From contig LNDQ01000055.1 in the NCBI GenBank assembly GCA_001464695.1, positions 1-37,819 of the forward strand: a stretch of 37,819 nt of DNA, read 5' to 3'. This document shows, piece after piece, positions 26,101 through 33,320 of the stretch. Position 1 is the stretch's first letter. Every line of letters starts with the position of its first letter. Under the pieces are notes generated by a model. It had not been told where the DNA came from, ran no database searches, and saw only the letters and a program-made list of their open reading frames with translations. Source of the stretch: Betaproteobacteria bacterium Ga0077523. Its GTDB lineage: Bacteria; Pseudomonadota; Gammaproteobacteria; Burkholderiales; Ga0077523. The position numbers were made by a program, and so were the translations under genes.

Positions 26101-26560
26101 CATCCGCGCGCTCGTCGTGGCCCGCCAGCAGCACCTGCGCGATCTCGCCGCCCGCCCCGCCCGACAACGCGATCAGGCCTTCGGTGCCTTCGTCGAGGAA
26201 CCACGCCTTGCGCAACTCCGCCCGGCCTCGATACTGGTTCTCGCGATAGGCCCGCGTGATCCAGCGGCAGAGGCGCAGGTAGCCCGTGTGATTCTGGGCG
26301 AGCAGCACGCAGCGGAACGGCTTCTCGCGCTCGTCGTCGTTGGTAATCCACACGTCGCAACCGACGATCGCCTTCAGGCCGGCGGCGCGCGCGGCCGAGT
26401 AGAACTTCACCATGCCGAACAGGTTCGACAGGTCGGTCAACGCCAGCGCCGGCATGCCGTCGGCCCGCGCCGCGGCCACCGCTGCGTCGATGCGGACGAT
26501 GCCGTCGACGATGGTGTACTCGCTGTGCAGGCGCAGGTGGACGAATCGGGGTGCGGCCAT
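23099..26560 (-). CDS. dnaE: DNA polymerase III alpha subunit
   Basis: The 1153-residue replicative polymerase shows the N-terminal PHP domain (FVHLRLHSEYTIVDG), palm motifs including PGRGSGAGSLVAYALGITD, and MPDFDVDFCQDGRDRVIDYV with the catalytic aspartates. Next come GYGFNKSHAAAYALVAYQTA, a helix-hairpin-helix region and a late OB-fold (IQVIAGVVESMRFQKTQGGR). Length is normal for DnaE1. The ATG at 26560 (MAAPRFVHL) is chosen by family alignment; an ATG directly before it is equally possible and no strong ribosome site is seen. It is divergent from the DUF4124 gene and coupled to wbuC. Confidence 0.97.
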   Translation of the reverse strand: MAAPRFVHLRLHSEYTIVDGIVRIDAAVAAARADGMPALALTDLSNLFGMVKFYSAARAAGLKAIVGCDVWITNDDEREKPFRCVLLAQNHTGYLRLCRWITRAYRENQYRGRAELRKAWFLDEGTEGLIALSGGAGGEIAQVLLAGHDERADVLARQWAELFDDRFYIELQRAGHADAAAVEPALLRIAARLGIPPVATHPVQFPTPAEFTAHEARVCIAEGQVLSDQRRPRRFTEQQYFKSQAEMVELFADLPQALENSIEIARRCNVVIELGRSRLPPFPTPGGEGLDDYLRAQSLAGLEQRLVALYPDAAQREGERARYVERLEFEIRTIIQMGFPGYFLIVADFINWAKGNGVPVGPGRGSGAGSLVAYALGITDLDPLRYDLLFERFLNPERVSMPDFDVDFCQDGRDRVIDYVRRKYGDESVSQIATFGTMAAKAVVRDVGRVMEWGYNRTDELAKLIPFQPGKLITLAMAREMEPRFKEREETEEETRELIALAEQLEGMTRNVGMHAGGVLIAPGKLTDFCPLYCAQGSESAVSQFDKDDVEAVGLVKFDFLGLTTLTILDWTLRFIRQLDPESTLDLEGLPLDDPAAYRIFATGNTTAVFQFESRGMRELLTNARPDRFEDIIALVALYRPGPMDLIPEFTQRKHGKRVEYPHPTLIPVLEPTYGIMVYQEQVMQAAQVCAGYSLGGADLLRRAMGKKKPEEMAKQRSIFVAGAGEKGIGEAKANEIFDYMEKFAGYGFNKSHAAAYALVAYQTAYMKAHHAAAFMAANLSAVMDDTDKVQQLFEDAKAIGLEMLPPDVNTGEYRFFPVDRKHVRYGLGGVKGTGEAAIESILKVRREQGPFRDLFDFCNRVDTRLVNRRVVESLVKAGAFDAIDANRARLFASVGVALTAAEQATRSANQVSLFGGFDEASRPTVAMVEHAPWDEAERLLNEKSALGFYLSGHPYGAYAKEFEHVVRTPLARLTPPPFEENGRIQVIAGVVESMRFQKTQGGRMMILVISDGTGSQEVTVYSEVFDQHRELVHEDAVLVIEAKVRTFRRSGDDGDTIAMRIAAERLYDVAGARARFARGLKLSMNGEANSAKLKQLLSPYRNGPCPVNIEYRNGDATVDMWLGEEWRVTPDEKLVKSLNEWLKPDNVRFVYP

Positions 26561-26693
26561 CATCCGCAGGATTCTAACCACGGCTGTCGTGCCGCAGAAA
26601 ACTTACGGCAGGGCGGGCACTTGGCAGTGTTTCGGAACAGCGACAGGCGCGAACTGTCTATCATGCACGCAATCGATCCGTCCTGGAGTCGCC

Positions 26694-27182
26694 ATGGTCC
26701 GTCCTGTCGGTCTGCTGCTCGCTGGTGTGCTCTCCCTCGGCTTGGCCGCCCACGCCCAGGTCTACAAGAACGTCATGCCGGACGGGCGGATCATCTATTC
26801 CGACGCGCCAATGAAGGGGGCGAAGTCGACCCCGGTCAACGTGCCGCCGCCCCCGACCGAAGCGGACAAGGCCAAGGCGCAAGCGCGGGCGCAGGAAGAA
26901 GTGCAGCAACGCGAAGCCCTGAAGGGCCGGCTCGACGATCGCCGCAAGAAGCTCGACGACGCGGACGAGCGCGTGAAGCAGGCACGCCAGGGGCTCGCTA
27001 ACGCCCAGACTGCGCTGGAACAGGGCCGCACGCCCTTGCCGGGCGAGATGATCGGTACCGTGGGCGCAGGCGCACGTCCGAGCGAAGGCTACCTCAACCG
27101 GATCGCCGGCCTCGAGAAGGCCGTGGAAACGGCGAAGAAAGCGCTGGACGACGCCCTGCACGAGCGTACCCAGGCGCGCTGA
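26694..27182 (+). CDS. Periplasmic DUF4124 / coiled-coil protein
   Basis: The 162-residue protein has a signal peptide (MVRPVGLLLAGVLSLGLAAH, cleavage near AHA-QV) and then QVYKNVMPDGRIIYSDAPMK, the DUF4124 signature (a short beta unit found in exported betaproteobacterial and gammaproteobacterial proteins). About 90 residues of charged coiled coil follow (DDRRKKLDDADERVKQARQG). GGAG precedes the ATG by 6 bases. The function of the family is unknown; it probably acts in the periplasm. Confidence 0.82.
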   Translation: MVRPVGLLLAGVLSLGLAAHAQVYKNVMPDGRIIYSDAPMKGAKSTPVNVPPPPTEADKAKAQARAQEEVQQREALKGRLDDRRKKLDDADERVKQARQGLANAQTALEQGRTPLPGEMIGTVGAGARPSEGYLNRIAGLEKAVETAKKALDDALHERTQAR

Positions 27183-27228
27183 ACGCGGCACGGAGCCCGC
27201 GCTCCGGACGGACCGTCAGATCGGTCCG

Positions 27229-27234
27229 TATAAT
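27229..27234 (+). promoter_or_regulatory. -10 hexamer upstream of the DMT transporter gene
   Basis: A perfect TATAAT lies 85 bp before the transporter's GTG, just after a hairpin CGGACC-GTCAGAT-CGGTCC. No recognisable -35 box is found 16-18 bp upstream, so strength is uncertain. Confidence 0.4.
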
Positions 27235-27244
27235 CGCGGGCTCG

Positions 27245-27322
27245 ATGAAGACATCCTGCTCCGCTGCGCCTGAGCCCGTCCGTCGCGACGGGCTCGTCGT
27301 TTCGGGCACCCTCGGCGCGTGA
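27245..27322 (+). CDS. Possible 25-codon leader ORF overlapping the DMT transporter start
   Basis: ATG at 27245 opens MKTSCSAAPEPVRRDGLVVS.. and ends with TGA at 27320, which overlaps the transporter's GTG start as GTGA. Within it lies a perfect 9-bp hairpin (GAGCCCGTC at 27272-27280, GACGGGCTC at 27287-27295). Together with the TATAAT ten bases upstream this could be a translated leader that couples or regulates the transporter. No ribosome site is clear, and an ORF this short may be chance. Confidence 0.3.
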   Translation: MKTSCSAAPEPVRRDGLVVSGTLGA

Positions 27323-28233
27323 CTATCGCCGCCGAACAGCGGCGCGCCGCGATCGTCATGGCCGTCCTGGCGCTCGTGTGGGGTTATTCGTGGATCATCG
27401 CCAAGATCGGCCTCTCGCTCGCCGGGCCGTTCACGTTTGCCGCGCTGCGGACCGCCTGCGGCGTCATCGCGCTCGGCGCCTTTCTGCTGTTCGTGAAGCG
27501 GGGTCGCCTGTCGCGGCGTCCGCCGCGGGGCGCCGTGCTCGTGGGGCTCATCCAGACCGGCGCCTTCCTGATGCTGAACACGTGGGCGCTGTCCGGCGGC
27601 GAACCGGGCAAGACATCGATCCTCACGTTCACGATGCCGTTCTGGGTCCTGCTGTTCGCCTGGCCGGTGTTGTCCGAGAAGGTCGCCGGGCTCCAGTGGA
27701 TCGCGATCGTGTCCGCCATCGCGGGGCTGGCGTTGATCATGGAGCCGTGGCTGATGCACGCGGCAGTGCTGTCGAAGGTGGCGGCCGTGATGGCCGGCAT
27801 GGCCTGGGCGATCGGCGTGGTGCTCACCAAGCGCCTGCAACGCCACGCGCCCGTGGACATGTTCGATTTCACGTTCTGGCAGATGCTGTTCGGCCTGGTG
27901 CCCATGGTGATCGTGATGGCGATCGCGCCGGAGCCGATCCCGCAGTTCACGCCGTTGCTGATCGCGACCATCCTGCTGAGCGGCGTGGTCGCCACCGCGG
28001 GCGGCTGGCTGATGTGGCAGTACGTGTTGAATCGCCTGCCGGCCGGCACCACCAGCCTCGCATCGCTCGCCGTGCCGGTGGTCGCCACGATTTCGTCTGC
28101 CATCCAGCTCGGTGAGCGCCTGCGCACCGCCGAGTTGATCGGCGCGGTCCTGATCGCCGTGGCGCTCGGTCTGGTCTCGTGGCAGGCGGTCCGGTCGCAT
28201 ATCCGCGACGATCCGAGCATGGCGCAGGAATGA
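27319..28233 (+). CDS. EamA/DMT-superfamily transporter
   Basis: The 304-residue protein has about ten hydrophobic helices in two EamA repeats, with typical signatures: ALVWGYSWIIAKIGL at the first helix, AALRTACGVIALGA, FTMPFWVLLFAWPVLSEKV, and AGTTSLASLAVPVVATISSA with ELIGAVLIAVAL near the end. DMT carriers of this group export small metabolites or amino acids across the inner membrane; the substrate is unknown. The start is GTG. The next gene starts 10 bp after the stop, so the two are likely co-transcribed. Confidence 0.9.
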   Translation: MTIAAEQRRAAIVMAVLALVWGYSWIIAKIGLSLAGPFTFAALRTACGVIALGAFLLFVKRGRLSRRPPRGAVLVGLIQTGAFLMLNTWALSGGEPGKTSILTFTMPFWVLLFAWPVLSEKVAGLQWIAIVSAIAGLALIMEPWLMHAAVLSKVAAVMAGMAWAIGVVLTKRLQRHAPVDMFDFTFWQMLFGLVPMVIVMAIAPEPIPQFTPLLIATILLSGVVATAGGWLMWQYVLNRLPAGTTSLASLAVPVVATISSAIQLGERLRTAELIGAVLIAVALGLVSWQAVRSHIRDDPSMAQE

Positions 28234-28243
28234 GGCACGAAGC

Positions 28244-29113
28244 ATGAAACCCAGCCAATCGCAGTTCCACGACATCCGCGGCTTGCGCTATCACGTGCGC
28301 ACCTGGGGTCCGGCCGATGCGCCGCCGCTCGTGCTGCTGCACGGGTGGATGGACGTCGGCGCATCCTTCCAGTTCGCGGTCGATGAACTCCAGCGCGACT
28401 GGTTCGTGGTGGCGCCCGACTGGCGTGGCTTCGGCCTCACGCAATGGGCCACCGACGGGTACTGGTTCCTCGACTACCTCGGCGACCTCGACGCGCTGCT
28501 CGACATCTACTCACCCGACGCGCCCTGCCCCATCGTCGGCCACAGCATGGGCGGCAACATCGTCAATCTCTACGCCGGTGCGCGTCCCGCTCGCGTATCG
28601 CATCTGGTGCTGGCCGAGGGCTTCGGGCTCAAAGCGACGCAGCCCGCCAAGTCGCCGGAGCGCATCGGGCGCTGGCTGGACGAACTGAAGACCGAGGCAC
28701 AGCTACGGCCCTATGCGAACTTCGGCGAAGTGGCCGAGCGCCTGATGAAGAACAATCCGCGGCTCGCCCGCGACAAGGCCGATTTCCTCGCACAGCATTG
28801 GGCGCGGCGACGCGATGACGGCACCATCGAACTGGCGGCCGATCCGCGGCACAAGCAGGTGAATCCCGTGCTCTACCGCATCGAGGAAGCGCTCGCGTCG
28901 TGGGAGCGCATCACGGCGCCGGTGCTGTGGTTGTGGGGCGAGAACCACACCGACTTGAAGCGCTGGGCCGGCGACGATCCGGTGGACTGGCAGCGACGCC
29001 GCGCCGCGTTCCGCCGGTTGACGGAGGTTACAATTCCCGATGCCGGTCACATGATGCACCACGACCAACCAAGGGCTTTCGCGCGCGCCATCGAGGACTT
29101 CATCCACGCCTGA
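28244..29113 (+). CDS. Alpha/beta-hydrolase
   Basis: The 289-residue hydrolase has LVLLHGWMDVGASF (oxyanion loop), VAPDWRGFGLT, PIVGHSMGGNIVNLYA with the nucleophilic Ser, VLWLWGENHTD near the acid position, and PDAGHMMHHDQP with the catalytic His, all in order for the epoxide-hydrolase/esterase-like family. There is no signal peptide, so it is cytoplasmic. The substrate cannot be deduced. It is the second gene of a short operon with the DMT transporter. Confidence 0.9.
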   Translation: MKPSQSQFHDIRGLRYHVRTWGPADAPPLVLLHGWMDVGASFQFAVDELQRDWFVVAPDWRGFGLTQWATDGYWFLDYLGDLDALLDIYSPDAPCPIVGHSMGGNIVNLYAGARPARVSHLVLAEGFGLKATQPAKSPERIGRWLDELKTEAQLRPYANFGEVAERLMKNNPRLARDKADFLAQHWARRRDDGTIELAADPRHKQVNPVLYRIEEALASWERITAPVLWLWGENHTDLKRWAGDDPVDWQRRRAAFRRLTEVTIPDAGHMMHHDQPRAFARAIEDFIHA

Positions 29114-29159
29114 TCGACCGGCAGCGCGCGATCATCCGCCTTCATCGCATCGACACCCC

Positions 29160-29564
29160 ATGAACATCGTCACACGCACCGTCTGCGGCATCGCCGCCGC
29201 AATGTCCCTGGGCCTCGTCGCCCCTGCATTCGCCCAAAGCGTCAGCAAAGCCGTCTCGATGGACGAAGCCCGCGCCATGGTTCTCGAACTGCCGGAGGTG
29301 AAAGCCTGGCAGGAGGAGCGGCGCAAGGCTGCAGAGGCCGACCGCAAGGCGCCGGCCACCGGCGGCATCCTCACCGGTTCGCGCATGCCCATGGGCAAGA
29401 AGCACTGGTCGGTGACGTTCTATACCAACCCATCGACACAAGCGGTGAAGTGGGCCACTTTCCTGGTGCGTGCGAGCGACGGCAAGCTCTTCGTGGAAGG
29501 CGAAGGCGGCAAGCCGATCGCACTGGAGAAGTGGCGCAAGTCGGCGGCCAAGCCGACCTCGTGA
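29160..29564 (+). CDS. Small exported protein of unknown function
   Basis: The 134-residue protein has a clear signal peptide (MNIVTRTVCGIAAAMSLGLV, cleavage at AFA-QS). The mature part (DEARAMVLELPEVKAWQEER, then HWSVTFYTN and ATFLVRASDGKLFVEG) looks like a single small alpha/beta domain, reminiscent of PepSY-like folds, but without a decisive motif. It begins 46 bp after the hydrolase stop. Confidence 0.72.
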   Translation: MNIVTRTVCGIAAAMSLGLVAPAFAQSVSKAVSMDEARAMVLELPEVKAWQEERRKAAEADRKAPATGGILTGSRMPMGKKHWSVTFYTNPSTQAVKWATFLVRASDGKLFVEGEGGKPIALEKWRKSAAKPTS

Positions 29565-29579
29565 GGCACGGGTAGGGTT

Positions 29580-29650
29580 CAGCCCGCGCCGGGCCGCCCC
29601 AAGCGGGCTGGCCCCCTGGGGGGAGAGGCCGTAAGGCCTATCGGGGGGGA
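29580..29650. repeat. GC-rich palindromic repeat between convergent genes, likely bidirectional terminator
   Basis: The stretch contains an 8-bp inverted pair (CAGCCCGC at 29580, GCGGGCTG at 29603), a CCCCCTGGGGGG palindrome and AGGCC-GTA-AGGCCT. It lies between convergent genes and overlaps the last codons of the acyltransferase gene. Similar elements are common intergenic repeats in betaproteobacteria. No T-tract follows, so a rho-independent role is only possible. Confidence 0.55.
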
Positions 29651-30699
29651 ACCCTCCCTTCCGCGTTCGCCACCGCGGCGCTGAGTTCCAGCACCGTCGC
29701 CCGCGACGAAAGTTCGAGCTTCGCCTCGTCCACTCGCAGGCCGAGGCGCTGTTCGAGTTCCATCACGATGCGCAGGATCGACAGCGAGTCGATCCCGAGT
29801 GAGCGCAACGACGCTCGATCGGCCACCTGAAGGGCGTCGAGTTTCCGCTCCACCGCGATCCACGCCCTGACGGCGGCGGCGATCTCCGCTGCGCGGGCGT
29901 CGGGTATGGTATCGACATCGCTCGCCGCGGCTCCGTCGCCCGGCACCAGCGGCACACCCAGCAGCGATGCCACCGCCTCGCGGGCGTGCTCGGCGGCGCG
30001 CTGGCGTTCCGGCACGGGTTCCAGGTGCGACCCGACCATCACCTCCACCGTCAATCCGCGGGTTGCCGCGATGCGAAACAGCGACGGCAGAAAGGCTTCG
30101 TCACCGACCCAGGCCGGTACACGACTGGGGGCGCCGTTCTGCAGGTAGCGGATCCCCATCGGTACGACATTGGCGGCATGGCGCACGGCAAGCTCGAACA
30201 CGAGCGTCGAAAAGGGCAGCACGACGCCACCTTCGGTGGTCGTGCCTTCCGGAAACACGCAGATCGATCGCCCTTCGATCAGTGCGGCGTTCATCGTGCC
30301 GAGCACCCGCTCGAGGTCGAAGGGATTGCCCCGCTGCACGAACACGCCACCGGTGCGTTCGATCAGGACTCCGATGATCGGCCACGTTCGCAAGCTCGCC
30401 TTCGCCAGAAAACCGCACGGGACCAGGGCATGGATGGCGACGGCGTCCACCCAGGAAACGTGATTCGCGATCAGCAGCACGCCTTGCCCACCGCGTGCCG
30501 GCAGTTCACGACCCGACGTGGCGAGGTCCATGCCGAGAGCACGCAGAACGCTGCGGCACCACCGCTGGACGTGCGCGTCGCGGGCCTGCGGATTCATGAA
30601 AGGCCACGCGACCCGGACCAGCAGAAAGCCGGTCACCAGCAGAACCGCGATGCGCGCGATGGCGATCGCGCGGGCAAACCATGGGCGTTGCGTCGACAA
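29638..30699 (-). CDS. PlsC-type acyltransferase fused to a C-terminal acyl-carrier domain
   Basis: The 353-residue protein has an N-terminal hydrophobic helix (AIARIAVLLVTGFLLVRVAW), then the acyltransferase blocks NHVSWVDA (HX4D), GVFVQRG, and FPEGTTTEGG. After a linker, the last 80 residues form a carrier domain with LGIDSLSILRI, in which the Ser is the expected phosphopantetheine site. A glycerophosphate-type acyltransferase with its own carrier suggests it takes acyl groups from its tethered ACP to acylate a lipid or lysolipid at the membrane. The start codon is TTG with GGAG upstream. The last residues (GRVPPR) are encoded by the adjoining repeat. Confidence 0.88.
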   Translation of the reverse strand: MSTQRPWFARAIAIARIAVLLVTGFLLVRVAWPFMNPQARDAHVQRWCRSVLRALGMDLATSGRELPARGGQGVLLIANHVSWVDAVAIHALVPCGFLAKASLRTWPIIGVLIERTGGVFVQRGNPFDLERVLGTMNAALIEGRSICVFPEGTTTEGGVVLPFSTLVFELAVRHAANVVPMGIRYLQNGAPSRVPAWVGDEAFLPSLFRIAATRGLTVEVMVGSHLEPVPERQRAAEHAREAVASLLGVPLVPGDGAAASDVDTIPDARAAEIAAAVRAWIAVERKLDALQVADRASLRSLGIDSLSILRIVMELEQRLGLRVDEAKLELSSRATVLELSAAVANAEGRVPPR

Positions 30700-30781
30700 G
30701 GGAAATCTCCGGCCGGCGGCTGCCGATCGGCCGACCCTAGCACGACCGCATGTCAGTATTGCGACGCTGCGGCGCTGACCG

Positions 30782-31531
30782 CTATCCGCCGTAGCGCTCG
30801 GTCCGGATCCGCCCCGGCGGCAGGCCGAGGTCGAGCAACAGGTCCGCCACCGTGCCGACGAACGGATTGCTGCCGCAGACGAAGATGAAGCTCGGTTCGG
30901 CCATCTCGTCGAGCACGCTCTCGAGCAGCGGACGATCGATGCGGCCTGCGTCCAGGTCGGACGCGGTCGCGGCCTCGCGAGTCACGCGGGCCTTCAACGT
31001 GAATCCGTCTCCGTTCGCATCGAGCCTGCGCAGTTCGTCGAGATAGATGAGATCGGCCGCGGTCCGTGCCGAGGTCACGAGCGTGACGGGTACCGTGCTC
31101 GCTTGTGCCGCGCGATGGCGGACCATCGACATGAGCGGTACCACGCCTGAGCCGCCGCCGATGAGCAGCACCGGTCCGCCGTCGCGCACCGACCACACGA
31201 AATGGCCACCGAGCGGACCGCGCAACTCGATCTCGTCACCCACCTGCACCACGTCGTGGAAGAACGCAGAGACTTCGCCGTCATCCAGCCGCTCGATCGC
31301 CAGTTCGATGCGTTCGGCGTGTTCGGGCGCCGAGGCGATCGAATAGCTGCGCTGGGCTTCGTAGCCGTCCGGTGCGACGAGCCGGACGTCCATGTGCTGT
31401 CCGGCAACGAAAGCCGGCGCATCGGGCAGAGTGAAATGAAAACCCTTGATGCGCGGCGTGAGGGTTTCGATCGCAACGACTCGCGCCGTCTGCCAGGAAC
31501 GCTTGCGCGCCGGGGCGGCCGGCTCAGTCAC
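30782..31531 (-). CDS. FAD/NAD(P)-binding ferredoxin-reductase-like oxidoreductase
   Basis: The 249-residue flavoprotein has QRSYSIAS for FAD binding (R..S motif), VLLIGGGSGVVPLMSM for the pyridine nucleotide phosphate region, and IFVCGSNPFVGTVADLL at the C-terminus. There is no 2Fe-2S domain. It overlaps the molybdoenzyme gene by 8 bp, so the two are translationally coupled. The likely role is to shuttle electrons between NAD(P)H and the molybdoenzyme or its redox partner. Confidence 0.9.
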   Translation of the reverse strand: MTEPAAPARKRSWQTARVVAIETLTPRIKGFHFTLPDAPAFVAGQHMDVRLVAPDGYEAQRSYSIASAPEHAERIELAIERLDDGEVSAFFHDVVQVGDEIELRGPLGGHFVWSVRDGGPVLLIGGGSGVVPLMSMVRHRAAQASTVPVTLVTSARTAADLIYLDELRRLDANGDGFTLKARVTREAATASDLDAGRIDRPLLESVLDEMAEPSFIFVCGSNPFVGTVADLLLDLGLPPGRIRTERYGG

Positions 31532-32129
31532 CGGAATAACGCTGCTCCTTCCAGGGGTCGCCGTACATGTGATAGCCGCGCAGCTCCCAGAAACCGGCCT
31601 CGTCGCGCTGCGTGAACTGCAGGCCGTTCACCCACTTCGCGGATTTCCAGAAGTAAAGGTGCGGCACCAGCAGGCGCGCCGGGCCACCGTGATCGGCATC
31701 GATAGGCTGGCCCGCGTAGCGCACTGCGACCATGCCGCGACCGCCGCCGAGGTCCGCGAAGGGCACGTTGGTGGTGTAGTCGTCGAAGGCATGCGCGAGC
31801 ACCCAGGGGGTCGGTGCCTCCAGCCCGGCATCGGCAAGGATATCGTCGACCAGGACGCCCTCCCACGCCGTGTCGTACTTGCTCCATTTCGTGACGCAAT
31901 GGATGTCGCGCGTGACGCCGGTCATGGGCAGGCGGTTGAACTCGTCCCACGTCCATTGCTTCACCGGCTTCGGCCCGACGCGCAATGTGAACCGCCACGC
32001 ATCTAGGGACACCCGCGGCGTCGGGCCTGCCGACAACACCGGGAAGTCGTCGGTCGTGTACTGCCCCGGCGGCAGTCGATCCTGCTCTGCGGGCGGACGC
32101 CCCTTGCCGGAAAACCCTCGTGTGGCCAT
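31524..32129 (-). CDS. Sulfite-oxidase/YedY-like molybdopterin oxidoreductase (no export signal)
   Basis: The 201-residue protein belongs to the SUOX-fold molybdopterin family: VTRDIHCVTKWSKYDTAWEG contains the Mo-ligand Cys and the conserved Arg/Lys/Trp context, DDYTTNVPFADLGG and HGGPARLLVPHLYFWKSAKW follow, and it ends RGYHMYGDPWKEQRY. Known periplasmic members carry a TAT signal; this one starts MATRGFSGKGRPPAEQ without one, so it appears cytoplasmic. ATG at 32129 has AAGGAGG upstream. Its coupling to a flavin reductase suggests a soluble NAD(P)H-linked S- or N-oxide reductase or sulfite-type oxidase; the substrate is unknown. Confidence 0.87.
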   Translation of the reverse strand: MATRGFSGKGRPPAEQDRLPPGQYTTDDFPVLSAGPTPRVSLDAWRFTLRVGPKPVKQWTWDEFNRLPMTGVTRDIHCVTKWSKYDTAWEGVLVDDILADAGLEAPTPWVLAHAFDDYTTNVPFADLGGGRGMVAVRYAGQPIDADHGGPARLLVPHLYFWKSAKWVNGLQFTQRDEAGFWELRGYHMYGDPWKEQRYSGD

Positions 32130-32190
32130 TGGATTGCCTCCTTGTCGTTCAGTCACCGATGCGCATCCGGGGTTGAGCCGTGCGATATTT

Positions 32191-32363
32191 TTCCCTCACC
32201 CTCACTCCCTCTCCCGGAGGGAGAGGGAAGGAATGCGCACCTCGACGCAAAGCCCCTCTCCCTCCGGGAGAGGGGTTGGGGTGAGGGAAGCCACCAATCA
32301 CCCCGCGGGGGGCGGCAACGCCGACCCCTCTCCCTCCGGGAGAGGGGTTGGGGTGAGGGAGGC
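32191..32363. repeat. G-rich palindromic repeat, family A, three units
   Basis: Three copies of a CCCTCTCCC-GGAG-GGAGAGGG-type palindrome lie in tandem between pirin and the molybdoenzyme gene. Two of them are near identical (CCCCTCTCCCTCCGGGAGAG followed by GGGTTGGGGTGAGGGA). The same sequence forms the arms around the DUF559 segment in metG and recurs at 36843. The 241-bp gap holds nothing else. Confidence 0.8.
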
Positions 32364-32370
32364 CGTGGTG

Positions 32371-33264
32371 TCACGCACCCAGATGGCCCATGCGTCCGCT
32401 CTGATAGTCCACGATCGCCTGGCGGATCTCGTCCGACGTGTTCATCACGAAGGGGCCACTGCCGACGATCGGCTCCGCGATCGGCTGACCGCACAACAGC
32501 AGCATGCGCGCACCGGGTTCGCTCTCGACCGCGATCGAAGTGCCCTTGCGATCGAAGAGCCCGATCTCGGCCGGACGGATGATGCCCGACTCGCTCACGC
32601 GCGCTTCGCCGTGCATCACCATGAGTGCCGTCGTGAAGCCGTCCGGCAGCGCGAACTCGGTGCGGGCGCCGGGCTCGAGCCGGACATCCCACACGTGAAC
32701 CGGTGTGAAGGTGCGCGCGGGGCCCTTGGCACCTGCGTACTCCCCGGCGATCACGCGCACCGTGCCCTGGCCGCCCGCGATCGGCACGGCCGGTATGCTG
32801 TCGCTGGTGATCGCCTGGTAACCGGGCGCCGACATCTTGTCCTTCGCCGGCAGGTTGACCCAGAGCTGAATCATCTCGAACTTGCCGCCGCGCTTCGCAA
32901 ACTCGCGGCCGTGGAATTCCTCGTGCACGAGGCCGGAGGCGGCCGTCATCCACTGCACGTCGCCCGGTCCGATGCGGCCGCCACCGCCCGACGAATCGCG
33001 ATGCTCCACTTCGCCCTCGTAGACGATGGTCACGGTCTCGAAGCCACGGTGCGGATGCTCCCCGACACCGAGACGCTCGGTGGTCGGCGGAAACTCCGCG
33101 GGACCTGCGTAGTCGAGCAGCAGGAACGGGCTGAGCGCCGCGCCCGCATCACCGTAGAAGAACAGCGTGCGGACAGGAAAACCGTTGCCGACCCAATGGC
33201 CGCCGGCACTGCGCAGCATGCGGCGCAGCGGCTTCGCGGACAGTTCCGTGGCGGTGATCTGCAT
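32371..33264 (-). CDS. Pirin-family protein
   Basis: The 297-residue bicupin has the pirin signature: GVGEHPHRGFETVTIVYEGE with the His ligands, and GDVQWMTAASGLVHEEF with the second His/Glu pair. A C-terminal cupin half follows with EYAGAKGPARTFTPVHVWDV. Pirins bind iron and may act as quercetinases or redox regulators; which applies here is unknown. The start is divergent from the ABC ATPase gene with AGGA about 10 bases upstream of the ATG. Repeat family A follows its stop. Confidence 0.92.
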   Translation of the reverse strand: MQITATELSAKPLRRMLRSAGGHWVGNGFPVRTLFFYGDAGAALSPFLLLDYAGPAEFPPTTERLGVGEHPHRGFETVTIVYEGEVEHRDSSGGGGRIGPGDVQWMTAASGLVHEEFHGREFAKRGGKFEMIQLWVNLPAKDKMSAPGYQAITSDSIPAVPIAGGQGTVRVIAGEYAGAKGPARTFTPVHVWDVRLEPGARTEFALPDGFTTALMVMHGEARVSESGIIRPAEIGLFDRKGTSIAVESEPGARMLLLCGQPIAEPIVGSGPFVMNTSDEIRQAIVDYQSGRMGHLGA

Positions 33265-33320
33265 GAAGGGGGTCCTTTCGTCTGAAGCGAAGCCAGGGGC
33301 ACGGTAGCGCCCCGGCCTCG

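Noticed and set aside
27241..27300. Small RNA gene between TATAAT and the GAGCCCGTC hairpin
   Set aside because: No T-run follows the hairpin and no known RNA family is recognised; a leader for the transporter is simpler.
32191..32363. CRISPR array suggested by regularly repeated units
   Set aside because: Only three imperfect palindromic units with unequal spacing and no cas genes; the same unit occurs singly elsewhere.
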